Part shown: in pieces, positions 4,689 through 5,220 of the stretch | How positions within the stretch are numbered: position 1 is the first letter of the stretch | Layout: each line of letters opens with the position of its first letter | Source: Polyangia bacterium | GTDB taxonomy: Bacteria > Myxococcota_A > Polyangia > Polyangiales > Polyangiaceae | Assembly (NCBI GenBank): GCA_030433055.1 | Contig: JAUILJ010000646.1 | Location: 1-5,220 of the forward strand | DNA length: 5,220 bases | Direction: 5' to 3' | Notes under the pieces: model-generated | What the model was told of the DNA's origin: nothing | Databases searched by the model: none | The model's input: only the letters and a program-made list of their open reading frames with translations | Position numbers and translations under genes: made by a program

Positions 4689-5220
4689 CTAGATGTGAGC
4701 GCGGCGCAGGCGCAACGCGTTGCTGATCACGCTCACTGAGCTGAGGCTCATGGCGGCGCCCGCCAACATGGGGGACAGCAGCAGACCGAGGAAGGGGAAC
4801 AACACCCCGGCGGCCAGAGGCACCCCGATGGTGTTGTAGCCAAACGCGAACCACAGGTTCTGCCGAATGTTGCGGCGCGTGACCTTGGACAGCGAGATGG
4901 CCCGCTGAATCGCCGATAGATCGCTCTTGACCAGCGTCACACCCGCGCTCTCGATCGCGACACCCGTGCCGGTGCCCATCGCGATCCCCACGTTGGCCTT
5001 GGCTAGTGCCGGCGCGTCATTGACGCCGTCGCCCGCCATCGCGACCACTCTGCCAGCGGACTGGAGCTCGGAGATCACGCGCTGCTTGTCCTGTGGTCGG
5101 GCCTCGGCGTGCACCTCGCTGATGCTTAGCCGTGCGGCAACGGCGTCCGCCGTGCGTTGATTGTCTCCGGTCAGCATCACCACCCGCACGCCGCTGTTCT
5201 GCAGCCCTCGCACCGCGTCG
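4689..5220 (-). CDS. Heavy-metal P1B-type ATPase, Cu(I)-type, C-terminal fragment (5' part outside window)
   Basis: The last ~176 residues of a P-type ATPase; the frame runs off the right edge (the GTG at 5213 is an internal Val, since DAVRGLQ continues upstream as in CopA proteins). Visible motifs, counted from the edge: MLTGDN (15-20) of the P domain, and GDGVNDAPALAKANVGIAMGTG (63-84) with the Mg2+-binding hinge aspartates. NLWFAFGYNTIGVPLAAG (~121-138) is the seventh membrane helix with the YN pair, and LSPMLAGAAMSLSSVSVISNALRL (~148-171) is the eighth with the M-x2-SS pair. YN plus MxxSS is the P1B-1 pattern for Cu(I) (or Ag+) export across the inner membrane. The CPC motif, phosphorylation DKTG and any N-terminal metal-binding domain lie outside the window. 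It converges with the small membrane protein gene. copA is a likely name, but the missing N-terminal half prevents certainty. Confidence 0.93.
   Translation of the reverse strand, partial: DAVRGLQNSGVRVVMLTGDNQRTADAVAARLSISEVHAEARPQDKQRVISELQSAGRVVAMAGDGVNDAPALAKANVGIAMGTGTGVAIESAGVTLVKSDLSAIQRAISLSKVTRRNIRQNLWFAFGYNTIGVPLAAGVLFPFLGLLLSPMLAGAAMSLSSVSVISNALRLRRAHI

Noticed and set aside
4668..4692. The nested inverted repeats here as insertion sequence ends or an attachment site
   Set aside because: They are short, lie in a small gap between intact convergent genes, and no transposase, integrase or target duplication is visible; a transcript-end hairpin is simpler.
4689..5213. Treating the GTG at 5213 as the start of a short stand-alone ATPase protein
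   Set aside because: The frame stays open to the window edge and reads DAVRGLQ directly before, as inside CopA-type P domains, so this is a fragment of a larger gene and not a separate short protein.

Overview
The window is GC-rich throughout and densely coded on both strands, with no tRNA, rRNA, CRISPR array, insertion sequence or phage gene that I can see. A TPR-like protein ending in an OmpR-type winged helix, an ECF sigma factor with a miniature membrane partner, and a small orphan membrane protein starting like ExbB/MotA together suggest a large-genome deltaproteobacterial-type organism, most likely a myxobacterium (Myxococcota). This is an inference from gene style and base composition; no marker gene is present.

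Layout. 1-1499 (+): C-terminal part, or all, of a helical-repeat regulator ending in a winged-helix DNA-binding domain. 1505-1942 (-): MAPEG-family membrane protein, convergent with the first gene with only 5 bp between stop codons. 1952-2716 (+): AraC-family regulator, divergent from the MAPEG gene with 9 bp between start codons. 2759-3034 (+): half-size GDT1/TMEM165 (UPF0016) cation transporter. 3102-3440 and 3437-3997 (-): a two-gene operon, ECF sigma factor followed by a short single-pass membrane protein that is probably its anti-sigma factor, with start and stop overlapping as ATGA. 3998-4264: the only sizeable intergenic region, divergent, holding a possible ECF-type promoter, a short helically phased direct repeat and two hairpins. 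4265-4633 (+): three-helix membrane protein of unknown function with a strong ribosome binding site. 4689-5220 (-): C-terminal end of a Cu(I)-type P1B ATPase, cut by the window edge.

How the genes may work together. Three local units are visible: an AraC regulator beside a MAPEG enzyme (a plausible regulator-target pair), a sigma/anti-sigma switch sharing an upstream region with a divergently transcribed membrane protein, and two metal-ion transporters (GDT1, CopA-like) that are not obviously linked. Nothing proves a new system. The best candidates for a second look are the sigma factor with its minimal, tail-less membrane partner and the membrane protein facing it, and the extremely compact araC/MAPEG divergent pair.
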